DNA of 64,000 bases, from positions 1,636,836-1,700,835 of the forward strand of contig NZ_QPFB01000001.1 of the NCBI RefSeq assembly GCF_004348115.1. The letters are read 5' to 3'. Below the pieces are notes generated by a model. The model was not told where the DNA came from. It was given only the letters and a program-made list of their open reading frames with translations, and ran no database searches. The number at the start of each line of letters is the position of its first letter. Positions within the stretch are counted from its first letter, which is position 1. This DNA comes from Stenotrophomonas sp. ATCM1_4. Its GTDB lineage: Bacteria; Pseudomonadota; Gammaproteobacteria; Xanthomonadales; Xanthomonadaceae. This document shows, one piece after another, positions 20,402 through 30,848 of the stretch. The position numbers and the translations under genes are program-made.

Positions 20402-22123
20402 TCAGTGCTCGGCCGCCTTGCTGGCACCGATGCCGGTCTCGGCACGCACTTCCTGCGCCGGATAGGCCGCACGTTCCTGCTGTGCGTTGCGGCTCTTGTC
20501 CAGCACCGAGAACAGCCAGATGCCGACGAAGGCGATGGTCATGGAGAACAGCGCCGGGCTGGTGTACGGGAACGGCGCGCTGCCGGCCGGGTTGCCCAGC
20601 GTGTCCACCCACACCGACGGCGACAGCAGGGTCAGCAGCAGCGACGAGGCCAGGCCCAGGAAGCCGCCGATCACCGCGCCACGGGTGGTGCAGTCCTTCC
20701 ACAGCAGCGACAGGATCAGCACCGGGAAGTTGGCCGAGGCGGCGATGGCGAAGGCCAGCGACACCATGAAGGCCACGTTCTGCTTCTCGAACACGATGCC
20801 CAGCAGCACCGCGACCACGCCCAGTACCAGGGTGGTGATGCGCGAGACACGCAGCTCCGAACCCGGCGGCGGGTTGCCCTGCTTGAACACGGTGGCGTAC
20901 AGGTCATGCGACACCGCCGAGGCACCGGACAACGTCAGGCCGGCCACCACCGCCAGGATGGTGGCGAAGGCCACCGCCGAGATGAAGCCCATGAACAGGT
21001 TGCCGCCCACCGCCTTGCCGACCAGCACGGCCGCCATGTTCGGGCCGCCCTGGATGGTGCCGGTCACCGGGTCGGCGTACTCGGGGTTGGTCAGCACCAG
21101 TGCGATCGCACCGAAACCGATGATGAAGATCAGGATGTAGAAGTAGCCGATCCAGGTGGTGGCCCACAGCACCGACTTGCGTGCCTGCTTCGCATCCGGG
21201 ACGGTGAAGAAGCGCATCAGGATGTGCGGCAGGCCGGCGGTGCCGAACATCAGCGCCATGCCGAACGAGATCGCCGAGATCGGGTCCTTCACAAAGCCAC
21301 CCGGGCCCATGATCGCCAGGCCGGCGCTGGCCGCTTCCTCGGCGCTCTTGCCGCCATTGGCCGCGATCTGGGTCTTCACCCGCACCGCTTCGCTGAACAA
21401 CGCCTCGAAGCTGAAGTTGAACTTCCACATCACCATCAGCGCCATGAAGGTCACGCCGAACAGCAGCAGGCAGGCCTTGATGATCTGCACCCAGGTGGTG
21501 GCGGTCATGCCGCCGAACAGCACGTAGACCATCATCAGCACGCCGACCAGCGCCACGGCCACCCAGTAGTCCAGGCCGAACAGCAGCTTGATCAGCGCAC
21601 CGGCGCCGACCATCTGCGCGATCAGGTAGAACAGCACCACCACCAGCGTGCCGGAGGCGGCGAACATGCGGATCGGCTTCTGCTGGAAGCGGTAGCCGGC
21701 CACGTCGGCGAAGGTGAAGCGGCCCAGGTTGCGCAGGCGTTCGGCCATCAGGAAGGTCAGGATCGGCCAGCCGACCAGGAAGCCCAGCGCGTAGATCAGG
21801 CCGTCGTAGCCATTGGCCATGACCGCCGCGGTGATGCCCAGGAACGAGGCGGCGGACATGTAGTCGCCGGCGATGGCCAGGCCATTCTGGAAGCCGGTGA
21901 TGCCGCCGCCGGCGGTGTAGAAGTCCGATGCCGAACGGGTGCGCTTGGCCGCCCACTTGGTGATGCCGAGCGTGGCCAGCACGAACACGGCGAACATGGT
22001 GATCGCCGTCCAGTTGGTCGGCTGGCGCACGGTCTGGCCGATGTCGCCGCCGGCGGCCAGGGCTGCGCCGCTGGCTGCCATCAGCGCGAGCAGCGCGCCG
22101 GATCGCAGGAAGGAATGGCTCAT
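20402..22123 (-). CDS. actP: Cation/acetate symporter ActP
   Basis: A 573-residue sodium/solute symporter with an N-terminal signal-like segment and about 13 membrane helices. Segments characteristic of ActP are present: [25 protein letters not shown] is recognisable around residues 64-88, followed by SAASFLGI, and FADVAGYR around residue 140. It imports acetate (and probably other short monocarboxylates) with a cation. Its ATG overlaps the yjcH stop by 4 bases (ATGA), the usual yjcH-actP pair. Together with acs and the CrbS/CrbR system it forms an acetate-scavenging module; regulation by CrbR is inferred from family knowledge. Confidence 0.95.
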   Translation of the reverse strand: MSHSFLRSGALLALMAASGAALAAGGDIGQTVRQPTNWTAITMFAVFVLATLGITKWAAKRTRSASDFYTAGGGITGFQNGLAIAGDYMSAASFLGITAAVMANGYDGLIYALGFLVGWPILTFLMAERLRNLGRFTFADVAGYRFQQKPIRMFAASGTLVVVLFYLIAQMVGAGALIKLLFGLDYWVAVALVGVLMMVYVLFGGMTATTWVQIIKACLLLFGVTFMALMVMWKFNFSFEALFSEAVRVKTQIAANGGKSAEEAASAGLAIMGPGGFVKDPISAISFGMALMFGTAGLPHILMRFFTVPDAKQARKSVLWATTWIGYFYILIFIIGFGAIALVLTNPEYADPVTGTIQGGPNMAAVLVGKAVGGNLFMGFISAVAFATILAVVAGLTLSGASAVSHDLYATVFKQGNPPPGSELRVSRITTLVLGVVAVLLGIVFEKQNVAFMVSLAFAIAASANFPVLILSLLWKDCTTRGAVIGGFLGLASSLLLTLLSPSVWVDTLGNPAGSAPFPYTSPALFSMTIAFVGIWLFSVLDKSRNAQQERAAYPAQEVRAETGIGASKAAEH

Positions 22124-22437
22124 CGGGTTTCCTCCACGATCTGCTGGGTCAGCTGGTCGAATTCCTTGTTGGCGCGGCGCACGTAGAAGCCGGTGATCAG
22201 GATGGTGAACACCATCAGGCCCAGCGCGATCGGGATGCCCACGGTGGTGATCTTGCCCGCGGCGATCGGCGTGGCCAGGAACGCCTTGTCGAAGGCGATC
22301 AGGCCGATGTAGCCGTAGTAGGCCAGCAGCATGAGCACGGTCAGGGTCCAGCCAAGCCGGTTGCGCATCTTGCGCAGGCGTTGGTAGAGCGGATTGGAGG
22401 CGATCCGCTCAACACGGGGATCGACGGAAGCATTCAT
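22120..22437 (-). CDS. yjcH: DUF485 membrane protein YjcH
   Basis: A 105-residue inner-membrane protein with two helices (around residues 32-55 and 65-90) and the [16 protein letters not shown] front end typical of DUF485. GGAGAATCCCG precedes the ATG. It is translationally coupled to actP by a 4-base overlap. Members are found next to actP in many proteobacteria; its exact role in acetate uptake is not known. Confidence 0.92.
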   Translation of the reverse strand: MNASVDPRVERIASNPLYQRLRKMRNRLGWTLTVLMLLAYYGYIGLIAFDKAFLATPIAAGKITTVGIPIALGLMVFTILITGFYVRRANKEFDQLTQQIVEETR

Positions 22438-22551
22438 CGGGATTCTCCAGACGTGGGAATACGAGCGCCTCGGCGCGGGGTACGCGCCTCGGCGGTGACA
22501 TGAGTGCTCCCCGTGGGGGTAGGGAGATGGTACGGACTACATTCCTGCAGA

Positions 22552-22582
22552 CGGTGCCGGCATGGCCTGCATGCCGGCACCG
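22552..22582 (-). terminator. Hairpin after the porin gene
   Basis: A perfect 12-bp stem (CGGTGCCGGCAT / ATGCCGGCACCG) with a 7-base loop begins 5 bases after the porin stop. The following T content on the minus strand is low, so the terminator may be leaky or partly Rho-dependent. Confidence 0.65.
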
Positions 22583-22587
22583 CGGGA

Positions 22588-24027
22588 TCAGAAGCTGTAC
22601 TTGGTGGTGAACTGCAGGCGGCTGATGTCGCCCTTCTGGCCGTTCTCGATCTCGCGCACGCCGTACATCAGCTCGGCGCCGATATCGACCTTGGGCATCG
22701 GGGTGTAGAACACGTTGCCGCGGATGGACTGCACGCTCTTGGTCACCAGGTTACCGGTGATCGAGGCGTCGTTGTCGTAGTCGCTGCGCGCGTAGATCAG
22801 GTTGGTGCGCAGCTTGGGCGAGAACGCATGGCGCCAGCCCACGTAGGCGGCGACCACGCCGGTCGGGTCGATCTCGTCGCGGATCGCGTCGTAGCCGCTG
22901 TCGGCGGTGATGCCCAGGCCGATGTAGCGCGAGATGCCTTCGCCACCGGTGAGCTGGTAGTGCAGGCTGTCGCTGTCGCCCATCACCCACTTGCCGCCCA
23001 GCGTCACGCCACCGGCGACCTTGGTGGCATCGGCACCGGTGGCCTGGTTGTCGACCTTGAGCTGGCGCACCAGGCCAGCCACGCCGAACGTGCCCCAGTC
23101 ACCCTTCCAGCCGTAGCGGGCGGTGAGGTCCGGCAGCGAACCACGGTCGGAGTTGACCACCGACGGTACGTTCCACTTGCCGGTACCCGGGTTGTAGGTG
23201 CCGGTGAGGGTGGTGGTCTCCGGGTTTTCCAGGGCCACGCTGAAGCCGCCGTTGGTGTAGCGGACCTGGGCCTGGCGCACGAACACCACGCCGTCGGTCG
23301 GGCCGACGAAGTCCACCGCCTCGGGGATGGAGGCGGCATCCATGAAGTTGGACCAGGTCTGGCCGGCCAGCCAGTTGTTCCAGTACATGTAGGCATGGCG
23401 CAGGGTCACGCCGTAGGTGTTGGTCGCGGTCTGGTTGCCCAGCGAGTTGCCGAAGAAGTCCATCTCGACCATGGCGCCGGCTTTGTCGCCGTTCTCGGCC
23501 ACGTGGTCCACGCCCAGGTTGAAGCGCGAGAACTTGGCGTGCGCGTTGTAGTCCACGTCCGAGGCCCTGCCCGAGCCGCCGGCACCGTGCACTGGCGTCT
23601 GCCCCGGCAGGTACAGCGCGCGGCCGGTGGCGTCGTCGGCGAGCTGGCCGTCGCCGGTGCGCGTGGCCAGGAAGTCGGCCTTGATGAAGCCGCCGAACTT
23701 GAACGTGGTGCCCGGCGTCGCGCCCGGTGTGATGCTGGTGACCTGGATCGGCTGCTTGCCGGCCGGCACCGTCGCCGCCGGCCGTGCGGCCAGGTCGGCC
23801 TGCGCGGCACGCACCTGGCCGACGTCGGTCTGGGTCTGCGTGATCACGCCCTGCTGTTGCTGTTGGGTGGACACCAGCAACTGCACCTGCCGTTCCAGTT
23901 CGGCCACGCGCGCTTCGAGCGCTTTCTCCCTGGCCGTCTCGGCCCACGCCATGCCCGGCGCGACCAGCGCAACCAGCAGCGCGGCGGCGAGCGGACGGCG
24001 GGCCGTCTTCAACACGGATGTATTCAT
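22588..24027 (-). CDS. DcaP-like trimeric outer-membrane porin
   Basis: A 479-residue protein with a signal peptide (residues 1-29, ending APGMAWA), a periplasmic coiled-coil segment (residues 30-65, AREKALEARVAELERQVQLL) and then a beta-barrel that begins near TFKFGGFIKADFLATR and ends with FTTKYSF. The coiled coil plus the GGFIKADF strand is the DcaP-family layout; that family transports small carboxylates and other acidic compounds across the outer membrane. It is divergent from acs, with 239 bases between starts and a shared dyad (24120-24158), and lies upstream of yjcH-actP on the same strand. Carboxylate/acetate entry is the natural inference. Confidence 0.88.
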   Translation of the reverse strand: MNTSVLKTARRPLAAALLVALVAPGMAWAETAREKALEARVAELERQVQLLVSTQQQQQGVITQTQTDVGQVRAAQADLAARPAATVPAGKQPIQVTSITPGATPGTTFKFGGFIKADFLATRTGDGQLADDATGRALYLPGQTPVHGAGGSGRASDVDYNAHAKFSRFNLGVDHVAENGDKAGAMVEMDFFGNSLGNQTATNTYGVTLRHAYMYWNNWLAGQTWSNFMDAASIPEAVDFVGPTDGVVFVRQAQVRYTNGGFSVALENPETTTLTGTYNPGTGKWNVPSVVNSDRGSLPDLTARYGWKGDWGTFGVAGLVRQLKVDNQATGADATKVAGGVTLGGKWVMGDSDSLHYQLTGGEGISRYIGLGITADSGYDAIRDEIDPTGVVAAYVGWRHAFSPKLRTNLIYARSDYDNDASITGNLVTKSVQSIRGNVFYTPMPKVDIGAELMYGVREIENGQKGDISRLQFTTKYSF

Positions 24028-24119
24028 TTTCAGTCTCTCTCCCGACTGGCGTTTGCGGCCGCACCAGCTGCACGGTCGCGGCCAGCGTGCGGTCGGCCGG
24101 CACGGGGCGGCTATTCGCC

Positions 24120-24158
24120 ATTAGTCGTAAGTCGGCGTGCATTCGACCATCGTCTAAT
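24120..24158. promoter_or_regulatory. 39-bp gapped dyad in the acs/porin divergent promoter
   Basis: The arms are ATTAG-t-CG-(4)-TCG and, after a 9-base centre, CGA-(4)-CG-t-CTAAT; ten matching positions are exactly symmetric around base 24139. It lies about 110 bases before the acs ATG and 95 bases before the porin ATG. This is the size expected for a dimeric regulator. CrbR, encoded just downstream of acs, is the natural candidate to bind it; that is inference. Confidence 0.5.
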
Positions 24159-24266
24159 CCGGGGGGCAGCGCGCGGGGGGGTGGATACGGCACACTTGGG
24201 TTGTCCGGCCCTGTCGCGCAGACAAGGCCTTTTCATTGGTTACAAGTGCAAAGGTGAGGGGTTGCC

Positions 24267-26210
<1,944 letters not shown>

Positions 26211-26238
26211 CCGCGGGTACGGCAAGCTGCGTGGCTTC

Positions 26239-26356
26239 ACCTTCTCCCTCTGGGAGAAGGTGCCCCGAAGGGGCGGATGAGGGGAGGCGCGCAGCGCACA
26301 ACGGGCTTGGCCTGTGTACCCTCTCCCCTACCCCTCTCCCGCAAGGAGAGGGGTTT
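26239..26356. repeat. Composite palindromic repeat with acs terminator hairpin
   Basis: Three hairpins lie in a row: ACCTTCTCCC-TCT-GGGAGAAGGT (26239-26261), GCCCC-GAA-GGGGC (26262-26274) and CCCCTCTCC-CGCAA-GGAGAGGGG followed by TTT (26331-26356). The whole resembles short dispersed elements common between genes in Xanthomonadaceae. It probably also ends acs transcription. Related units lie at 30738 and 34395. Confidence 0.65.
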
Positions 26357-26384
26357 CACTACTCCGCCAACTCCGATTTCCGCC

Positions 26385-27050
26385 ATGCCTACCCTGCTGA
26401 TCGCCGATGACCACCCGCTTTTCCGCGAAGCCCTGAAGGGCGCGGTGCAACGCGTCATCCCCGGTGTGCAGCTGCTGGAGGCGGACAGTGTCGAGGCCCT
26501 GTACACCCTGGCCGAACAGCATCCCGACGCCGACCTGGTGTTGATGGACCTGAACATGCCCGGCGCGCAGGGTTTCAACGCGCTGGTGCACCTGCGCTCG
26601 CTGCACCCGCAGCTGCCGGTGGTGGTGGTCTCCGCACGCGAGGAGCCCAAGGTGATGCGCCGCGCGCTCGACCACGGTGCCTGCGGCTTCATTCCCAAGT
26701 CTGCCGATTCGGACACCATCGGCCATGCCCTGGGCACCATCCTCGACGGCGAGCGCTGGGCCCCGGCCGAAGCGCACAACGTGCCACCCACCGACCATGA
26801 GGAATGCGAGGTCGGGCAGCGCCTGCGCGAGCTGACCCCGCAACAGTTCCGCGTCCTGCAGATGCTCGGTGCCGGCCGCCTGAACAAGCAGATCGCCTAT
26901 GACCTGGGCGTCTCCGAGGCCACCATCAAGGCCCATGTCACCGCCATCCTGCGCAAGCTTGGCGTAACCAACCGCACCCAGGCGGTGCTGATGGCCGGCA
27001 AGCTGGCCATCGATGACGACGCCATCGTCGTCCCGCCGGAAGAAGACTGA
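26385..27050 (+). CDS. crbR: LuxR-type response regulator, CrbR/ErdR-like
   Basis: A 221-residue response regulator; the start at ATG 26385 puts the receiver acidic pair at residues 8-9. Phospho-acceptor Asp55 (LVLMDLNMPG) and Lys105 (GFIPKSAD) are intact. The C-terminal GerE/LuxR helix-turn-helix is at about 148-210 (LTPQQFRVLQMLGAGRLN, then EATIKAHVTAILRKLGV). It follows acs on the same strand, separated by the repeat region. Its likely kinase is the symporter-domain hybrid kinase at 30849-34298. In Vibrio and Pseudomonas the equivalent pair (CrbS/CrbR, MxtR/ErdR) switches on acs for acetate use; the assignment rests on domain type and context. Confidence 0.88.
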   Translation: MPTLLIADDHPLFREALKGAVQRVIPGVQLLEADSVEALYTLAEQHPDADLVLMDLNMPGAQGFNALVHLRSLHPQLPVVVVSAREEPKVMRRALDHGACGFIPKSADSDTIGHALGTILDGERWAPAEAHNVPPTDHEECEVGQRLRELTPQQFRVLQMLGAGRLNKQIAYDLGVSEATIKAHVTAILRKLGVTNRTQAVLMAGKLAIDDDAIVVPPEED

Positions 27051-27120
27051 GCCGCAACGCCGGTTCGGGGGCATTGCTGCGTTTGTGATCTGTGGCAGGT
27101 GATGCTGGGTTTGGGTGTGG

Positions 27121-27141
27121 AGCAAGAGCAAGAGCAAGAGC
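27121..27141. repeat. Short hexanucleotide tandem repeat
   Basis: The unit AGCAAG occurs three and a half times in the gap after the crbR stop. It lies outside any gene, so slippage would not cause phase variation of a protein here. Confidence 0.7.
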
Positions 27142-27179
27142 GCCCCCTCCCCGGCCCTCCCACTCAACCGCTCAACTCT

Positions 27180-29672
27180 TCACGCTGACCGTCGCAGCCC
27201 CCCGTTCCCCGCGACAGTCTTCGCAGCCTCCGACTCGGCCGCCACCACGAAGCGCTCCGCCGCCGCGGCCAGTTCCTGCGCCTGCACGCGCATTTCCGCC
27301 GCTGCCTGTGAGGAAGCGCGTGCGACATTGCCACTCTGTCGGGTGCCTTCGCCGATACGGCGCAGCAACCGTTCCACGTCATCGACCGCGCTCACCTGGC
27401 GCTCCGAGCCGGCGTCGATACGCGCCATCGCCGTCACCACCTGCTGCACCCGGCCGCTGATGTCGTGCATCACTTCACCGCTGGTATCCACCAACCGCGC
27501 ACCGGCCTCCACCTGCTGCAGCGACGCATCGACCAGCACCCGGATCTGCTGCGAGGCCTCGGCCGAGCGCTGCGCCAGCATCCGTACCTCACCGGCCACC
27601 ACCGCGAAGCCGCGCCCGTGGCTGCCGGCACGCGCGGCCTCCACCGCGGCATTGAGCGCCAGCAGGTTGGTCTGGAACGACAGGCTGTCGACGGTGGCGA
27701 CGATCTCGCGGATGTGCCGCGATGACGCGCGCAGCTGTTCCATGCCGCTGATCGCCGCGGCGGTGGCCTCGCTGCCACGCGTGGCGGCCTCGCTGGCCGC
27801 TTCGGATACCGCCGCGCTGTGCCGCGCACTGCCGGCATTCTCGCGGGCCTCGCTGGCCACCGAGCGTACCCGCGCCAGCGCGTCATGCACGTCACTGACC
27901 TGCTGCTCGACCCGCCCGGACAGGTCGGCGGTGCCGCTGGCCATGTCGTCCACCGCGTCCTGCACGCTGCCGGCCGAGTGCTGGATGCTGGAGACGATGC
28001 CGCCCACCTGCCGCATCGCCACTTCCAGCCCCTGCCGCAGCTGCGCGTAGATGCCGCGGCCGTCATCGCGCATGCGCGCACTCAGGTCGCCGCGGGCGAA
28101 ATGGCCGATCACGCGGGTGGCGTCGCCCAGCTGGGCCTGCACGCTGTCGAGCAAGGCATTGATGCGCTCGCCGAGCTGGTGGACGAAACCCTGCTTGTCG
28201 TCCAGCACGATCCGTCCCTGCAGCTCACCGGCAGCGGCCGCTTCGACCACCGCCGCCACCTCGTTGACGATCACCCGCTCCAGCCGGCGGTCCTGCCATT
28301 CCATCACCAGCCCCAGCACGCGCGACTGCTCCAGCACCGGGCTGACCCGCAACAGGAAGCCGGTGTTGCCCAGCGCCACGTCGGCGTTGACGCTGATGCC
28401 CTCCTCCAGTGCCTGCCGGGCCAGCACCTCCACCTGCACACCCAGTGCCTGCAGTTCGCACCCAGCCTCGACCACCCACCCGACGTCGGCCAGCGCGAAC
28501 GAGTGCGCCAGCGCCGGATTGGCATAGACCACCCTGCCCTGCGCGTCGGTGACCAGTACCGCGGCGCTGGCCACGTCCAGGGCCTGGCGCACGCGCTGGT
28601 TGGCCTGCGCGGCCAGCCGCTCGCTGGCGATGCGTTCGCGCAGGCTGGACTGCATCTGCATCAGCGCGGTGGCCAGGCGTCCGATCTCATCGTGCGAATT
28701 GCGGACCACCAGCCGCCCGTCCAGGTCATCGTCGGCAATGGCGCGGGCGAACGCGGCGGCATCGGCCAGCGGTCGCTCCACCGCGCGCAGCAGCAGCACC
28801 AGCAGGCTCACCAGCAGCAGGCCGACCACCAGCACGGTGGCGGCGAAGGCGGCGTCCATCCAGCGGCGTGCCGCGGCCTGCTCGTCGCGCTGCCGGGCCA
28901 GGCTGCTGCGCTGTGCCTGCTGCAGGCCAGCGATCACCGGCACCACCTGTGCGGCGAGGTCGTCCATGGCCTGGGTTTCACTGTCCGCGCCATACCGCGC
29001 GGCGGCATAGGACAGGAATGCACCTTGATACCGCTGCATCGCCTCGCGCACCTGCCCGCGCACGTCCTCGGGCATGCGCGTGGACTGCAGCAACAGTTCG
29101 AACGGCATCACCTGCGCGCTGAGTTCATCGGCGTATTTCTGCTCGCGGCGCAGGATGAAATCCTTCTCGTAGCGGCGCATGGTCAGCATCGACACCTGCA
29201 ACGCCGGTGCCTGGTAGTCGGCGATCAGGTTCTCCACCTCATGCACGGCACCGCGCAGCTCGCCCTGCATGCCGCTGTCGGCGTCGTGGCCGAGTTCGGT
29301 GATGCGTTCGTCCAGCGCCTGCCCGGATTCGACGTAGGCACGCAGCGGCTTGGCCAGCGCCTCGCTCCAGCCCGGACCGCCCTTGGCCGGCACCAGCGCG
29401 GCCTGCAGGCGGTTGTTGGCAGCGACAAAGGCCTGGCCGGCGGCAGTGGAAAACGACATGGCATATTCGGCCTGCGCGCGCCGTGCCTCGGCAAACGCAG
29501 CAGCCAGCGCTTCCAGTTGCGCGGCATCCTGCTGGTAACGTTGCAGGCGCTGGTCGGCGTTGCGCATGCCGACGCTGAGCCAGGCATAGGCCGAGCCGAT
29601 CACGATCAGGCCGATCACCAGCGCCAACAGGCTCAGGCGCAGTTTCTGGGCGATACCGAGGGGGAACTTCAT
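27180..29672 (-). CDS. Methyl-accepting chemotaxis-type receptor with internal PAS domain
   Basis: An 830-residue membrane receptor starting at ATG 29672 (CGGAG upstream); an open frame to 29786 has no such support. A first membrane helix (about residues 9-30) is followed by a long helical periplasmic sensor, a second helix (about 285-310) and a HAMP domain. A PAS-like segment (about 365-470, [16 protein letters not shown]) and a second HAMP-like segment follow, then the MCP signalling hairpin, whose tip shows [20 protein letters not shown] (a near-universal motif). No chemotaxis genes are nearby, so it is an orphan receptor sitting between crbR and mntP. Ligand unknown; a carboxylate is only a contextual guess. 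Confidence 0.9.
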   Translation of the reverse strand: MKFPLGIAQKLRLSLLALVIGLIVIGSAYAWLSVGMRNADQRLQRYQQDAAQLEALAAAFAEARRAQAEYAMSFSTAAGQAFVAANNRLQAALVPAKGGPGWSEALAKPLRAYVESGQALDERITELGHDADSGMQGELRGAVHEVENLIADYQAPALQVSMLTMRRYEKDFILRREQKYADELSAQVMPFELLLQSTRMPEDVRGQVREAMQRYQGAFLSYAAARYGADSETQAMDDLAAQVVPVIAGLQQAQRSSLARQRDEQAAARRWMDAAFAATVLVVGLLLVSLLVLLLRAVERPLADAAAFARAIADDDLDGRLVVRNSHDEIGRLATALMQMQSSLRERIASERLAAQANQRVRQALDVASAAVLVTDAQGRVVYANPALAHSFALADVGWVVEAGCELQALGVQVEVLARQALEEGISVNADVALGNTGFLLRVSPVLEQSRVLGLVMEWQDRRLERVIVNEVAAVVEAAAAGELQGRIVLDDKQGFVHQLGERINALLDSVQAQLGDATRVIGHFARGDLSARMRDDGRGIYAQLRQGLEVAMRQVGGIVSSIQHSAGSVQDAVDDMASGTADLSGRVEQQVSDVHDALARVRSVASEARENAGSARHSAAVSEAASEAATRGSEATAAAISGMEQLRASSRHIREIVATVDSLSFQTNLLALNAAVEAARAGSHGRGFAVVAGEVRMLAQRSAEASQQIRVLVDASLQQVEAGARLVDTSGEVMHDISGRVQQVVTAMARIDAGSERQVSAVDDVERLLRRIGEGTRQSGNVARASSQAAAEMRVQAQELAAAAERFVVAAESEAAKTVAGNGGLRRSA

Positions 29673-29864
29673 GGGCCGGTACTCCGGGCGTGGGGATGCC
29701 TCGAAATCGGCCAGCAAACGGGTTTCTTGAGCACCCGATGCCGCGGGGCAACCGGGCCGGCGCGCGGCACAGGGCCGGGCGCCCATCAGGCCACACGGCG
29801 GTTACAGGGGTATTGCATTGGCCTGTTCGGCCTCGCCTCACGGGCCCAGACGGTGGCCATGCTA

Positions 29865-30040
29865 GAATCCGCGCTCCCTTGGGGAGTAGCCTGCTTCCAG
29901 CGTTGGAAGCGCTCACGTCAACATACTCGGCCAGTGCGCCGTGGCGTGGGCAGCCAGACCCGGTTGGCGAGACCAGCGGCACGCGTGCGCAACGAATGGT
30001 TGGGCGCGCCGTGTGCCGTTTGAGTCCGCCCGGCCCGGTA
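29865..30040 (+). promoter_or_regulatory. yybP-ykoY manganese riboswitch
   Basis: The 180-base leader of mntP carries the diagnostic conserved blocks in order: GGGGAGTAGC (29881-29890), CGTCAACATACTCGG (29914-29930 region), a GACCCGGT segment and GGCGAGACC (29966 region), the same order as in the mntP leader of E. coli. A TAGAAT -10-like box lies at 29863-29868. The element binds Mn2+ and turns on expression of Mn export genes. End coordinates are approximate. Confidence 0.92.
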
Positions 30041-30046
30041 CTGAAG

Positions 30047-30625
30047 ATGTCCCCACTTTCCATCCTGCTCGTTGGCTTTGCCATGTCCACCGATGCCTTC
30101 GCCGCTGCGGTCGGCAAGGGCGCGGCGATGAACAAACCCCGCCTTCCCGATGCGCTGCGCGCCGGCCTGATCTTCGGCGTGATCGAGGCAATCACCCCGA
30201 TCATCGGCTGGCTGCTCGGCCGCGCCGCCTCGCAGTACGTGGAAGCATTCGATCACTGGATCGCATTCGTGCTGCTGGGCGCGCTTGGCATCCACATGAT
30301 CGTCGCCGGCCTGAAGCCGGAGGAGGCCGAAGGCGAGGATTCCGCGGAAAAACCACGCCACGGCTTCTGGGCGCTGGCGGTCACCGGCTTTGCCACCAGC
30401 ATCGACGCGATGGCCATCGGCGTGGGCCTGGCCTTCCTGGACGTGCACATCGGCGTGGTCGCACTGGTGATCGGCCTGTGCACGATGACGATGGTCACCG
30501 CAGGCATCATGCTCGGCCGCGTGCTCGGCAACCTGGCCGGCAAGCGCGCGGAGATCGTGGGCGGCGTGATCCTGATCATCATCGGCTGCACGATCCTGTA
30601 CGAGCACCTGACCGCGGTGGGTTGA
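30047..30625 (+). CDS. mntP: Manganese efflux pump MntP
   Basis: A 192-residue inner-membrane protein with six predicted helices. It has the internal duplication of MntP, seen in the two Asp-containing motifs [20 protein letters not shown] and [15 protein letters not shown], which form the Mn2+ path. It exports Mn2+. The ATG at 30047 sits at the end of the riboswitch leader. The location directly behind a yybP-ykoY riboswitch confirms both calls. Confidence 0.97.
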   Translation: MSPLSILLVGFAMSTDAFAAAVGKGAAMNKPRLPDALRAGLIFGVIEAITPIIGWLLGRAASQYVEAFDHWIAFVLLGALGIHMIVAGLKPEEAEGEDSAEKPRHGFWALAVTGFATSIDAMAIGVGLAFLDVHIGVVALVIGLCTMTMVTAGIMLGRVLGNLAGKRAEIVGGVILIIIGCTILYEHLTAVG

Positions 30626-30737
30626 GTCCGGTGCCGGTGCCGTGGCAGCAGCAACTGCAGGGCCCTGCCCTTGCCTGCGGCAAACGGAAGCAGCTGGAGC
30701 GGCATTGCCGTGGTCTGACCGATCGCATGAAACACCT

Positions 30738-30778
30738 CCTCCCTTTGCCACAGGCAAGGGGAGGGCCGGGTAGGGGTT
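30738..30778 (-). repeat. Palindromic repeat unit, copy left of crbS
   Basis: A 12-bp stem (one G-T pair) CCTCCCTTTGCC-ACA-GGCAAGGGGAGG followed by GCCGGGTAGGGGTTGC. Its reverse complement matches the unit at 34395-34434 over about 40 bases with few differences. It lies after mntP and may end its transcript. Confidence 0.7.
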
Positions 30779-30848
30779 GCTGTTCGCCGCCACGCGCCGG
30801 CACCGAGCACGGCACGGCGCATTCCGCGCTTCGCGGCCGAGGCCGGTG

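Noticed and set aside
24060..24266. Possible sigma-54 promoter of acs
   Set aside because: No GG-N10-GC pair with correct flanks could be found on the plus strand.
27121..27141. Hexanucleotide repeat as a phase-variation switch
   Set aside because: It lies between genes, and unit length six would not shift a frame in any case.
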